NCBI GenBank assembly: GCA_964561535.1
Contig: CAZLPZ010000025.1
Location: 1-26,667 of the forward strand
From: CAZLPZ01 sp964561535
GTDB lineage: Bacteria > Pseudomonadota > Alphaproteobacteria > Micavibrionales > Micavibrionaceae
Length of the DNA: 26,667 bases
Direction of reading: 5' to 3'
Made by a program: the position numbers and the translations under genes. Below are positions 7,276 through 16,158 of the stretch, in pieces. Below the pieces are notes generated by a model. The model worked only from the letters and a program-made list of their open reading frames with translations, ran no database searches and was not told the origin of the DNA. Positions within the stretch are counted from its first letter, which is position 1. Each line of letters opens with the position of its first letter.

Positions 7276-9084
7276 CTAAGGTGGCGCGAAATGGTCTTGG
7301 GTATGGCGGCTACCCTTCTTGTCTTTGGATTGGTAACGCTTCCGAAAACTTGGCTTGACGGGACCATCGGAACCCGCAACTTTACCAAAATTATCCGCTG
7401 TCCTGGTCTCGGTATAAAAACGGGGGTAGTGCCGGGCGGGATGCGGACGTTTTCCTTGATCTGCCAAGTGGTCAAAATGAGTGGCGATAGCAGGAAATTG
7501 GCCGCGCCAAATATGATAAAACGCTTCTTCAACCAAACGCTCTTGGGGGTTTCGTCGGGGGGTTTCCATCATCGCTGGCGGCTGGTCCGTTCTGGGTTGG
7601 TGTTGTATACTTTCTGCGGCGCAAGCCTGTACATGGGCAATAAACGCGGGCTGCGTCGCATAATGTTCAACCCCAGACCCGGCAAAGACAGGGATTTTTG
7701 GGCTATCGATGACTTGGGTTGGGACATAACTAACTTCTCTGAAGGCTTCGCGTAAACATACCTTTACTTTTCCAGCATGGGGGCCATCAGTAGGGACCTT
7801 TTCATCTATAGGGATGCTCATCGCCAGATCAACCAGCTTCCGATCAAGAAAGGGAACACGAAGTTCCAACCCAAAAGCAGCCGTCATGCGGTCACCACGT
7901 TGTAATTCGCTTGAACCCAGAAATTGCGAGAGCGAGGTTCGCATCGCCATTTCGATCACGTCATGATCAACTTGCTCCTTGGTCCCTCTTCGGTCATTCT
8001 GATAAGGAGACCGGTGTTCCCACCAATCGAGCGGGTAACGATAGCCGCCAAAAATTTCATCGCTTCCCTCACCCCCCAGAACAACTTTAAGGCCATGCTG
8101 TTTGGCGGCCTTGGAAATAAACCAATAGGGTAATGCACATAAGACTTGGTCGTAATTGTAGGTCTCGAGGTGTTTGATGACATCCGGTACGCTTTCACGC
8201 ACTTCCTTCGGGTCTATCACTACAAGTTCGTACGGGATACCGAGCTTCTTTGCCAGCTGAACGGCGGGCTGCGCATCGGACCCACCTTGGTCGGTGGTGG
8301 CGATAAAGGCCGTCAGGTTCCGATGTTTTTGAGCGGCAATCGCGGCGATCAAACCACTATCCAAGCCTCCACTTAAAAAAATCCCTACGGGTTCATCTAG
8401 ATTTTCAGGCAAATGACTTTCAACTGCATCAATAACCGCTGCGCGAAGCTTTTCAGACGTCGGAGGTGATTTAATTTTGGGTTTATAATATTGTGAAATC
8501 TTTCCATTGACCCATTTTGCGCCCGGCTCAAGTACATGGACTTCTCCAGGCTGAAGTGCCAGGTCTTGCAAAGGCCCCATCTCGCTGCAAAAAATTGTAC
8601 GGCCAAATTTATCTCTGACATGGTAGACAGGCTTTATACCAAATGGATCACGTGCTGCCATAAAGAGGTCCTTCTCGGCGTCATAACCCAGAAAGGCAAA
8701 CATCCCTCTCACCCTATTTTGTGCATTAACACCGTATTCTTCAAACATGTGAAGAAATGTTTCCGTGTCACACTCGGTAGTTGCTGGATAGCCGAGCTGA
8801 GCTAACCGGCCATTGAGTTCGCGGTAATTATAAACCTCACCATTCAAAACCACTCCGGTTGTACCCCGTTGATTAAGGACGGGTTGCCGCCCACGTTCGG
8901 GATCTGTAATGGCCAGACGAACGGCACCAATGGTTGCCCCGGTACGGGATTTTTTCTTTAGACCTGGGATATGGACCACCTGAAGATCATCGGGTCCACG
9001 GTAACTGATTTTGGTCAATAGCCCCCGCACGAGATCTTCATCTCCATCGCGATACGGCCCAGAAATACCAACAATGCCACACAT
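7276..9084 (-). CDS. asnB: Glutamine-hydrolysing asparagine synthetase
   Basis: It makes asparagine from aspartate, ATP and glutamine. The N-terminal Ntn amidotransferase domain begins MCGIVG with catalytic Cys2, which fixes the start, and has SYRGPD (27-32), NGEVYN (81-86) and the SEMG segment near 167-170. The synthetase domain carries the PP-loop SGGLDS (238-243), GGEGSDEIFGGY (about 338-349) and the late LELRVPFLDRKLVDLAMSIP segment. At 602 residues it is full length. The last 40 residues are basic and not obviously conserved. Some proteins of this type make amides in peptide or sugar pathways, so free asparagine as product is likely but not certain. The ribosome-binding site is weak. It is the largest gene in the putative island. 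Confidence 0.93.
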   Translation of the reverse strand: MCGIVGISGPYRDGDEDLVRGLLTKISYRGPDDLQVVHIPGLKKKSRTGATIGAVRLAITDPERGRQPVLNQRGTTGVVLNGEVYNYRELNGRLAQLGYPATTECDTETFLHMFEEYGVNAQNRVRGMFAFLGYDAEKDLFMAARDPFGIKPVYHVRDKFGRTIFCSEMGPLQDLALQPGEVHVLEPGAKWVNGKISQYYKPKIKSPPTSEKLRAAVIDAVESHLPENLDEPVGIFLSGGLDSGLIAAIAAQKHRNLTAFIATTDQGGSDAQPAVQLAKKLGIPYELVVIDPKEVRESVPDVIKHLETYNYDQVLCALPYWFISKAAKQHGLKVVLGGEGSDEIFGGYRYPLDWWEHRSPYQNDRRGTKEQVDHDVIEMAMRTSLSQFLGSSELQRGDRMTAAFGLELRVPFLDRKLVDLAMSIPIDEKVPTDGPHAGKVKVCLREAFREVSYVPTQVIDSPKIPVFAGSGVEHYATQPAFIAHVQACAAESIQHQPRTDQPPAMMETPRRNPQERLVEEAFYHIWRGQFPAIATHFDHLADQGKRPHPARHYPRFYTETRTADNFGKVAGSDGPVKPSFRKRYQSKDKKGSRHTQDHFAPP

Positions 9085-9294
9085 AAAAACTAACCGGGGT
9101 TAAATAAAGCTTTGGGGCGGTTATAGGAACACAACCCCCCATCCATCGAATGACTTTAACATAATATTACTAATAATAAAGTAATTTTTTTGATCTAAAA
9201 AATATCTAAAATAGGCCGAAATGATTTAAAAATTCCCTGTTTTACTTAAGATTTCTAGCATCTGCCTAATTTTACCGAGCTGATCGTTTTCTTG

Positions 9295-10340
9295 TTACCC
9301 TTCTGATAGGCTTTTAATCACCTCTCCCTGCCGATAGGGGTCTAAATTACCGTAACTCGTAAACGTGGTTAGGACGTTTTCATGGCCCAGGTTTTGCGAC
9401 CACGCTTTTAATTGTTCGGGGGTACGGCAAATTTCTTGGCCCAAATGGGCCAGGGTGTGGCGAAATAAATGAGGGTTAAAATACGGCAGTCCGGCATTTT
9501 CAAAAGCATCCCGGAAGATTTGACGGATAGGCCCCGCATTGGCCCAGCATATTGCTTTCAACCCTTGGGGGGCAAAACATTGATTATCATCTTGTCCAAC
9601 ATTTGTGAGCGGGAAAATCGGATCCATTTGCCCATACAATTTAATGTCACGCAATTCCTGAACCCATTCCAGGGCAATCGTTTGGATGTCATCTCCGACC
9701 GGGAACAAAAAAGTAAAAATTTGTTTACTGAATTTTGTACGTACTAGGTCGGGTTCCTGCCGGATGAGAACGGGAGAACGCAATAAATCAATATGTTTTA
9801 GCCGCAAAGAGGCCAGAGCGTTGTCACGCATACCTGTTTCATACGGTTGGCAACATCAAGGGCCCCCCGCTTTTCGATCTTACGCAACATATCAAGGAGT
9901 TCAGGGGGATCGATTTCTGACATGGATTGATTTCCAATATATGGAAACACATTCATTTCTAAACGATGCATTGTGGTCGAGGCATAGCCTGCGCCCCATT
10001 TTCCCTTTTGATTTTCATGCCATTCGCGGGCGACCTTTTCAAAGGTATTTGCGGAATTGATAATGGCTTGCCGTCTTGTGTTCTTTTTAACGTGCCCGGG
10101 GTCCTGCCCCGCTGCCAATAACTTTTTTGCCTGATCTCGCCGTTCACGTGCATCGGCCAGCGTGACAATGGGATAAACCCCCAGAGCTAAAAGTTTCTCT
10201 TTATTCAAAAAACGATACTTTAAACGCCAATATCGGGCCCCGTCCGGCTGGACATTCAGATAAAGACCACCCCCATCCGCCATCTTATACGGCTTGGGTT
10301 TTCCCTTGGCATTTCGGCAAGATGTGTCGGTTAAGGTCAT
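9295..10340 (-). pseudogene. Chimeric, frame-disrupted tyrosine recombinase (integrase)
   Basis: Two ORFs in different frames overlap at 9798-9831. The upstream one (10340 to 9798) is an N-terminal half of a P4-type integrase: the arm-DNA-binding region has MADGGGLYLNV...ARYWRLKYRF and LGVYPIVTLADARERR, then the core-binding part ends near LDVANRMKQV. The downstream one (read open from about 9845 to 9295) is the catalytic half of a different integrase family: TGMRDNALASLRLKHIDL with the first Arg, HLFRHTL (HxxR), NLGH and the SYG tyrosine. P4-type catalytic domains do not look like this, so the locus seems to join two integrases through a deletion rather than carry a simple frameshift. Neither half alone should recombine DNA. 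It lies next to the tRNA-Gly 3' end, the classic target. Confidence 0.8.
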
Positions 10341-10342
10341 CA

Positions 10343-10382
10343 GATACCCCCAGGGCTAAATATACCCCCAAAATGTACCCCT
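10343..10382. repeat. Three TATACCCCC-like repeats beside integrase start
   Basis: GATACCCCC (10343-10351), TATACCCCC (10361-10369) and TGTACCCCT (10374-10382) are direct repeats between the integrase start and the tRNA. Related copies lie at 6468-6488. They may be integrase arm sites, or simply the integrase promoter and leader region; the first overlaps the integrase ribosome-binding region. Confidence 0.45.
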
Positions 10383-10423
10383 AAAATAATCGGATATAAA
10401 TAAACCTCCTAAACGCTCCTTGA

Positions 10424-10464
10424 AACAAAAAACGCCTTAATTAAAGGCGTGTGTTTTATTTTTT
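10424..10464. terminator. Bidirectional intrinsic terminator after tRNA-Gly
   Basis: ACGCCTT (10432-10438) pairs with AAGGCGT (10444-10450). On the minus strand the stem is followed by TTTTTTGTTT, ending the tRNA-Gly transcript. On the plus strand a T-rich run also follows. It therefore also insulates the integrase remnant from tRNA-Gly transcription. Confidence 0.8.
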
Positions 10465-10485
10465 TGGATTTTTAGGATCTTCTGG

Positions 10486-10502
10486 GACCGTTTAAAACGG
10501 TC
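10486..10502. repeat. Near-perfect palindrome at the tRNA-Gly 3' flank
   Basis: GACCGTTT and AAACGGTC form a 17-base dyad starting four bases after the tRNA 3' end. It lies where an integrase core or excisionase site would be expected, but it may equally be a processing hairpin of the tRNA precursor. Confidence 0.5.
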
Positions 10503-10505
10503 AAT

Positions 10506-10580
10506 TGGAGCGGGTGAAGGGATTCGAACCCTCGACATCAACCTTGGCAAGGTTGCGCTCTACCCCTGAGCTACACCCGC
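10506..10580 (-). tRNA. tRNA-Gly (anticodon GCC)
   Basis: On the minus strand the acceptor stem pairs GCGGGTG (10580-10574) with CACCCGC (10516-10510), followed by discriminator T and encoded CCA (10508-10506). The anticodon stem CAACC/GGTTG encloses TTGCCAA, giving anticodon GCC, which reads GGC and GGU glycine codons. The T arm GGGTTCGAATCCC is canonical. It lies downstream of ppiD on the same strand. Its 3' part is partly repeated at 6394, consistent with use as an integration site that restored the gene. Confidence 0.97.
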
Positions 10581-10644
10581 ATATCCATGCGTGGGGTGGT
10601 TTTTACCCCATTACACGAAAAATGACAAGAGGGGAAAAAGGGGA

Positions 10645-10690
10645 TCAAAAAACACCCCTATCCCGCCTCTCTTATACCGAAGCCGGGATA
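10645..10690 (-). terminator. Candidate terminator of ppiD
   Basis: On the minus strand TATCCCG (10690-10684) pairs with CGGGATA (10665-10659) across an 18-base loop, and TTTTTT follows five bases later. It starts eight bases after the ppiD stop. The loop is long and the T-run offset, so efficiency is uncertain. Confidence 0.45.
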
Positions 10691-10697
10691 CATTTAT

Positions 10698-12596
10698 TTA
10701 TTGCTGTTCTGCCCCGGACCGATCAAAAATCTTTTTCACCAACCGATCATTCACGCGCGGCGCATGACGATCGGATAATGTTCCCATATACCCCGCAATC
10801 TGTTCTTCGCTTTGAGCTCGCATCTGAGCATTCATGACTTCGGCACGCTCGATGTCTGACACTTTTTGTGGATCGGCCAAGGAAACAGATTGTACAACCG
10901 CCATCATCACCCCCCCAGGGATCGGTTCAAACACCGGGACGCCGGGCGTTGCCGCAAATAACCGGCCCCATGCCGCACGATCCAGCGGTGCCGGAATATC
11001 TTTTTGAGTGCGTGCCGCGCGCGGTACCGTTTGAAGCACCACCCCATGAGCCGTCGCCATTTTATTCAAATCTGTCTTTTCAGCAATCCAATCCGATAAC
11101 ATCGATTGAGCCTGCACGATATTTTTTTCACGACGTTTCATCGCCATATAATCCAAGATCAGCTTGCCTTTAATATCAGCCAAATCCTGGGGATGTGCTG
11201 GGGTGATGGATTTTACATGAACAACAGCAATATCCCCATTTGAAAGTTCAAGAGGTGGTAATACCCGCCCCGGCTCGCCATCTGAAAAAGCCGACGTCAG
11301 GATCGGTGTTTTAACCGTCGCATAATTCTGCAAGGCATCCGTACCATTCACCGTCTTCCCGTCCCGACCGATCATACCGATCGCCACCGGAGTCAAAGAC
11401 GCCACCTTGACCACCGTATCAAAAGAATCTCCCCGATCAGATGCCGTATTTAAATCATCTAACATTTTGTCCATACGATCACTTAATCGTTCTTCTTTTA
11501 ATATTTTTTCAATGTCCCCGCGGGCATCATCGAATGATTGAATTCCCGCCGGGGTAATCGACGTGACATGCATCACATAGAACCCGAGTGGCGTTTGCAC
11601 CGGCCCCATAACATCGCCATTTTGCGCGCTAAATACGGGTTTTAAATAGTCCGGCAAGGAATCCGTTTTTTCAAACGTCCCTTGATCAATTTTGGCAGAC
11701 GGAAATTTTTTCGCCATGATTTGTTTAAAATCATTCTGTCCCTTTACCGCTGCAAAAGCCTCTTTCGCATCAGATTCATTTTTAAATACGATAAAATCAA
11801 TCGTTCGTTTTTCAGCTTTTTGAAGAAGATCGGAATGCGCCTCTGCGTATAATTTAATATCCTGATCGTCAATTTTAATCTGACCCAAAATAGTCTCATG
11901 AGACAAAAACCCAATCATAATATCCCGATGTTCTGGGATCATAAAATCATTTTGTCGCATCGCATAATATTCTTTTATCTGTTCATCCGTCGGGGTCGGT
12001 ACATCTACCGCACCATCCTTTAAAACCATATACTGAATATCCCGCGTTTGACCTGTATGGGCCAAAATATCTTGCATGATAAAAGCGGATGGGCCCGCCC
12101 CACTGGCAACAATACGACGTATCAATCCGTTCCCTAAATCACGCCGCATCATATCCAAAAATTCGGCCTCACTTAACCCTTGATTACTGATATACCGTTT
12201 CAAAACCTGGGCGACATCTGTTTTTTCTTGGGCTGCAATCGGGGCCGCCATTTCTTTTAATCGCAAAAGTAAAGTTGCATCATCAATTCGAACACCTAAT
12301 TCCCCGACATTCAATGCAAGTAACCGCTGCCAAATTTCGGATGTAAGAATTTGGTTCACAAGACCACGTTCATAGGCATCGGCGGGACTCATATTTTCAC
12401 TCCGCGCAACACGTGATACCAATGTTGTAAATTCAGGAACCGTAATTTTATCCCCCCGCATGCGCGCAATATCTCCTCCACCCTGCCCCGCGCGAAACGT
12501 TCCAGTCCAATCCGTTAAAACCAACGAAAAGGCGGCCAAAACAAGCATCGCAATAAAAAGCGACGCAAAAATACCTTTTTGCATATGGCGGATCAT
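10698..12596 (-). CDS. ppiD: PpiD-type peptidyl-prolyl isomerase, membrane-anchored chaperone
   Basis: PpiD is anchored in the inner membrane with its body in the periplasm, where it helps newly exported proteins fold. The 632 residues start with a short basic N-terminus and one membrane segment (about 8-29), then a SurA-like chaperone domain. The parvulin domain is at about 260-360, with the recognisable stretch DYLKPVFSAQNGDVMGPVQ and GFYVMHV. A second, degenerate half follows, as in many alphaproteobacterial PpiD proteins. The length is typical. AGGA lies about ten bases before the ATG at 12596. It follows rppH after 64 bases on the same strand, so it belongs with, or just after, the envelope cluster. 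Confidence 0.9.
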   Translation of the reverse strand: MIRHMQKGIFASLFIAMLVLAAFSLVLTDWTGTFRAGQGGGDIARMRGDKITVPEFTTLVSRVARSENMSPADAYERGLVNQILTSEIWQRLLALNVGELGVRIDDATLLLRLKEMAAPIAAQEKTDVAQVLKRYISNQGLSEAEFLDMMRRDLGNGLIRRIVASGAGPSAFIMQDILAHTGQTRDIQYMVLKDGAVDVPTPTDEQIKEYYAMRQNDFMIPEHRDIMIGFLSHETILGQIKIDDQDIKLYAEAHSDLLQKAEKRTIDFIVFKNESDAKEAFAAVKGQNDFKQIMAKKFPSAKIDQGTFEKTDSLPDYLKPVFSAQNGDVMGPVQTPLGFYVMHVTSITPAGIQSFDDARGDIEKILKEERLSDRMDKMLDDLNTASDRGDSFDTVVKVASLTPVAIGMIGRDGKTVNGTDALQNYATVKTPILTSAFSDGEPGRVLPPLELSNGDIAVVHVKSITPAHPQDLADIKGKLILDYMAMKRREKNIVQAQSMLSDWIAEKTDLNKMATAHGVVLQTVPRAARTQKDIPAPLDRAAWGRLFAATPGVPVFEPIPGGVMMAVVQSVSLADPQKVSDIERAEVMNAQMRAQSEEQIAGYMGTLSDRHAPRVNDRLVKKIFDRSGAEQQ

Positions 12597-12660
12597 CGTA
12601 TTTTTCGTCCTGTTCGGTTAAAATAAACTATCTGAAACCTATGTACGGATATTTTTCAGA

Positions 12661-13128
12661 TTAATCAATCAAAAATCGCTTAAAATGGCCCAAAACCCGT
12701 TCATACGTCGGACGTTTAAACGGTACAATCAAGTCCAATAATTCAAGAGGCGTACACCACCGCCAATCCCGAAACTCAATCGGATCAAATGATTTAACAT
12801 TAATTTCATCATCATGACCCAAAAAACGACCTGCAACCCATGTTTGTTCCTGGCCGTCATACATCCCATCATAAAGCCGCATCCGCTTCGTAACCGGAAA
12901 ATCGTATCGAATAGGTTCAGAATGAATCATCACAATCTCGGCATGCCGAATCCCGGTTTCTTCAGCAAGTTCCCGAAAAAATGCCTGTTCAATCGTCTCC
13001 CCCGGTTCCATCCCCCCTTGTGGCATTTGCCAAGCCCCCGGATGATCAATCCGTTCACCGATAAAAATTTCACGTGATTCATTAATCAATGTAATTCCAA
13101 CACATGGACGATAAAGACCCGTTCCCAT
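12661..13128 (-). CDS. rppH: RNA pyrophosphohydrolase (Nudix)
   Basis: RppH removes pyrophosphate from the 5' triphosphate of mRNAs, which starts RNase E-dependent decay. The protein opens with YRPCVGITLIN, has AWQMPQGG just before the Nudix box, and a complete box at 38-60 (G-x5-E-x7-REL-x-EE-x-GI). Its 155 residues match RppH. The domain end WCTPLELLDLIVPFKRPTYERVL is also typical. The start is two bases after the deacetylase stop, which indicates coupling. The neighbourhood CtpA-deacetylase-RppH is a known alphaproteobacterial arrangement. It lacks the C-terminal extension of enterobacterial RppH. Confidence 0.94.
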   Translation of the reverse strand: MGTGLYRPCVGITLINESREIFIGERIDHPGAWQMPQGGMEPGETIEQAFFRELAEETGIRHAEIVMIHSEPIRYDFPVTKRMRLYDGMYDGQEQTWVAGRFLGHDDEINVKSFDPIEFRDWRWCTPLELLDLIVPFKRPTYERVLGHFKRFLID

Positions 13129-13130
13129 TT

Positions 13131-14501
13131 TTATCGTCCCGCCATTAAATTTATACCGCGTTCTGTAATCACAGATAAAGGAGCGATCACAATTCCTTTT
13201 TCAGACAATCCATTTGCCCAAGCAACAATGGCCTTACGAATAGCGCCATTCGGGGTAATCACCAATATACTATATCCTTGGGTATGCGCCTGGGTTTCTG
13301 CCACTTTTATAAATCGTTCAGAAAGCACAGGTTCTTCCAATCGCAACATTGCGCCTTGATAAAAGGGCGATTTTTGATCAGCCGCATTTTTTAAAAACGT
13401 CTCGTCCACCCGGGGGGCATTGATCGCAAGAGAAAGACCGCGTTCAAATAAAGCATGTGATAAAAATTCAGCATCTTGATTGTTTAAAAAATAAGGGCTG
13501 GACGATGATGCAAACACCCCCGCATATCCTCCAAAAGATGAAAGTTGTCGGTACAAGGCATCCAAATTTTGATCAATTGATGCATTTGAAAACAAAGCAT
13601 ATGCCCCCGGATCATTCGCCGGATATTGTGGCGGTTCTACCGCCAGATCCGCCCACACTTCAAATCCTGCCGCGCGCGCGCGATCTACAAATTCTTGTGG
13701 GCCACGCGCCGTACGCGATATCACCATACTGGTCCCTTTGGGCATTGATTTTAAAAATTCGTTTGATGATTTTTCTGATAATCCCATATCCAAAACAACC
13801 AATGCGACCAATGGTTTTTTAAGTTGTTCCGCCGAGAAAGGCTGACGATATACATCAAAGGGTCTCATTTTATCTGCTGCCCGAATGATGGGCAATTGAC
13901 CATAGGGCGGTTTATCCTCGACCATACCTGAGGCGGGAAAAGCAATCATCGGCACGACAGACACAGGCACAACAGTATCAACCGGGACCGGTACCTCAGC
14001 GGGAAGAGACCCTGTCGGCCTTGTCTCAACCACTGGCCCAGAGGCAACAGGTTCATCCGCAATAGGCGATAACGATTCCTGGGCAATCGGGGCGCCAGGG
14101 CCGCCAACAACATGGGGTTCAACCTGTTGTTTGAGATCATGTTGTTCTGACGTGACCGGTGCAAGCGGGGCCGTCGTTACAGGTAATGTCCCTGATACAG
14201 GAATCTCATCGGGCGTTGTCGGTGTCGACCCCAGCACGGCATCCGCCTGCTCGGGGGACACCGGCGCCTTTTCGACTGCCGCCGCTGTAACCGGCCCCGG
14301 CACCTTTAACGCAATTTCAAAAAGATAAGGCTTTATAACAGGCAGTGGTTGGAACGACACCCAAACACATAAACCGAAAATTCCCCCAAGAACCATCGAA
14401 AGCCCATGAACAAACGCGTCATGAAAGGCCGGCATTTCAAAATAAGAAATTCGCGGGCCTGCATTCATCGCCCCCGCCTCGTGTTTTATACCAAAACTCA
14501 T
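13131..14501 (-). CDS. Divergent polysaccharide deacetylase family protein (PF04748)
   Basis: The C-terminal domain (about 228-450) has the divergent NodB-like fold signature: LVALVVLDMGLS near 231-242, a central VWADLAVEPP, YAGVFASSSS and SILVITPNGAI segments. The second Asp of the usual DDLG motif is replaced by Met, as seen in poorly characterised members, so catalysis is doubtful. A membrane segment at about 31-50 is followed by a Pro/Val/Ala-rich linker of roughly 150 residues, so the domain should sit in the periplasm on a flexible tether. The ATG at 14501 overlaps the ctpA stop codon (ATGA). Position beside CtpA and EnvC suggests peptidoglycan or septation work, but the substrate is unknown. 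Confidence 0.88.
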   Translation of the reverse strand: MSFGIKHEAGAMNAGPRISYFEMPAFHDAFVHGLSMVLGGIFGLCVWVSFQPLPVIKPYLFEIALKVPGPVTAAAVEKAPVSPEQADAVLGSTPTTPDEIPVSGTLPVTTAPLAPVTSEQHDLKQQVEPHVVGGPGAPIAQESLSPIADEPVASGPVVETRPTGSLPAEVPVPVDTVVPVSVVPMIAFPASGMVEDKPPYGQLPIIRAADKMRPFDVYRQPFSAEQLKKPLVALVVLDMGLSEKSSNEFLKSMPKGTSMVISRTARGPQEFVDRARAAGFEVWADLAVEPPQYPANDPGAYALFSNASIDQNLDALYRQLSSFGGYAGVFASSSSPYFLNNQDAEFLSHALFERGLSLAINAPRVDETFLKNAADQKSPFYQGAMLRLEEPVLSERFIKVAETQAHTQGYSILVITPNGAIRKAIVAWANGLSEKGIVIAPLSVITERGINLMAGR

Positions 14502-16099
14502 TCTTTCCCCTTGGGAAGGGTTTTTCCTGACCCTTTTTCAAGATCATGTTTCAGGTTTGGTTTAACATTTATTTTCTCGGCCGGGCTTTTTCCCTTACCC
14601 AAAGAATTTTCCGATTTTTCAAGTTCCGATTCTAGCGCCACAATGGGTGGCACCGGTTCCGGGCTTTTTACAACGGTTGATTCACCATCATGATACAAGG
14701 CCAATCCACGCACCAAATCCAAAGCACGTTGCAATTGATAATCTTTCTTGGCCAATTCCTCAGGTGTTTCTTTTTTCTTTACCCCAATCTCCGTCTCTGA
14801 ATCCACAGGGGCATCTCCTGAATCTTCTGGTGTGCGCGCCACAGGTTCAGGAACAGGTTCTTTATCCCCTGATTGCCCATCCGGATTGGCCAACGCCCCT
14901 TTCAGGTCCGATTCCTTAATGCCATCTTCCATATCGGCTTCAGCCTCAATCTTGGCCTGTTTCACCAAAATATCTGGCGTAATACCTTTACTTTGGATCG
15001 ACCGTCCTGACGGCGTATAATACCGCGCGGTGGTCAGTTTCATCGCCGCCGTGCCGTTAATCGGCATGACGGTTTGAACAGATCCCTTGCCAAACGATTG
15101 AGTCCCCAAAACAATCGCGCGACGATGATCTTGAAGTGCCCCCGACACAATTTCTGCGGCCGATGCCGTCCCGCCATTAATAATGACAACGATCGGATAC
15201 CCTTCTGCCAGATCCCCCGATGACGCATTATCTCGACGCGTGTCTCGATCATTTCGGCCACGGGTCGATACAATTTCACCCTTATCCAAGAATGCATCCG
15301 ATACGCCAATCGCCTGTTCCAACAACCCGCCCGGATTGTTTCGCAAATCCAAAACAAAGCCCCGCAATTTAGAGCCAAGTTTCTTTTTAGTCTCACCAAT
15401 TGCCTTTTTTAAACTGTCGGTTGTGTTATCACTAAAGGATGTCACACGAATATATCCAACATCCCCCTCGATCCTATGGCGCACAGATTGTATTTTAATG
15501 GTATCCCGGATCATCGATATTTTTAATGGCTTTGACTCACCTTCACGACGCACCGTCAATAAAATCTTACTCCCAACCTTGCCTCGCAACCGATCAACAG
15601 CTTCGTTCAGATTTAATCCAACCAGCGGTTTACCATCGAGATGTGTAATCAAATCTCCTGATTTTATGCCAGCCCGAAACGCCGGTGTATCATCAATCGG
15701 GGTCACAACCTTGACCATACCGTTTTCTTGAGTTACCTCGATTCCCAATCCGCCAAATTCCCCACGCGTTTGGACCTGCATATCTTTTAGGCCCTCTTCA
15801 TTCAGGTAATTCGAATGTGGATCGAGCGCTGTCAACATACCGTTAATGGCATTTTCAATCAAAACTTTGTCTTCAACTTCATCGACATATTTCGCACGCA
15901 CCTGTTCAAACACATCCCCAAACAAATTCAATTGGCGATAAGTTTCATCATCCTGTTCGGCCTGTGACCGCTTGGGTTTTTCAATTTTTGGTTTTTCTTG
16001 GTCAGCGTCTTGAGCGAACCCCCCAGTCGGCACAAAAGCTATTACGGCAACAGATGTCAACAAAGACAAAACAAGAGAACGAAGGGACACAGAAAACAT
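14498..16099 (-). CDS. ctpA: C-terminal processing protease (S41 family)
   Basis: This periplasmic serine protease trims or degrades envelope proteins, often peptidoglycan hydrolases and lipoproteins. The start chosen is the ATG at 16099; an in-frame TTG six bases earlier is possible. A signal peptide covers about residues 1-29 (ending GGFAQ). A PDZ domain lies at about 114-188. The S41 core has DLRNNPGG and the catalytic Ser313 in GGTASAAEI, with Lys338 and Gln342 in FGKGSVQ. The C-terminal 130 residues are Glu/Lys/Pro-rich and low complexity. At 533 residues it is longer than many CtpA proteins because of that tail. It overlaps the deacetylase by four bases and follows the EnvC-like gene after about 59 bases. 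Confidence 0.95.
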   Translation of the reverse strand: MFSVSLRSLVLSLLTSVAVIAFVPTGGFAQDADQEKPKIEKPKRSQAEQDDETYRQLNLFGDVFEQVRAKYVDEVEDKVLIENAINGMLTALDPHSNYLNEEGLKDMQVQTRGEFGGLGIEVTQENGMVKVVTPIDDTPAFRAGIKSGDLITHLDGKPLVGLNLNEAVDRLRGKVGSKILLTVRREGESKPLKISMIRDTIKIQSVRHRIEGDVGYIRVTSFSDNTTDSLKKAIGETKKKLGSKLRGFVLDLRNNPGGLLEQAIGVSDAFLDKGEIVSTRGRNDRDTRRDNASSGDLAEGYPIVVIINGGTASAAEIVSGALQDHRRAIVLGTQSFGKGSVQTVMPINGTAAMKLTTARYYTPSGRSIQSKGITPDILVKQAKIEAEADMEDGIKESDLKGALANPDGQSGDKEPVPEPVARTPEDSGDAPVDSETEIGVKKKETPEELAKKDYQLQRALDLVRGLALYHDGESTVVKSPEPVPPIVALESELEKSENSLGKGKSPAEKINVKPNLKHDLEKGSGKTLPKGKE

Positions 16100-16158
16100 G
16101 AACAATCCAACAGAGAAATAAGGTTAAAGAAATATCAAACGACACATCAACGCAAACA

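Larger units (their letters stand above)
6394..10523. mobile_element. Putative decayed integrative island at tRNA-Gly
   Basis: The right end is the 3' part of tRNA-Gly. CAATTGG + GTGAAGGGAT recurs at 6394-6410 as a direct repeat of 10502-10523, with five bases missing in the left copy. Between them lie an isochorismatase-type hydrolase, asparagine synthetase and a broken integrase whose start faces the tRNA 3' end. TATACCCCC-like motifs occur twice near the left end and three times beside the integrase, resembling integrase arm-type sites. Seen directly: repeats, motifs, integrase remnant. Inferred: that they delimit one element of about 4.1 kb. Confidence 0.5.

Noticed and set aside
13457..14328. 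Plus-strand ORFs opposite the deacetylase
   Set aside because: Shadows of the minus-strand gene and its Pro/Val-rich linker, with no start signals.
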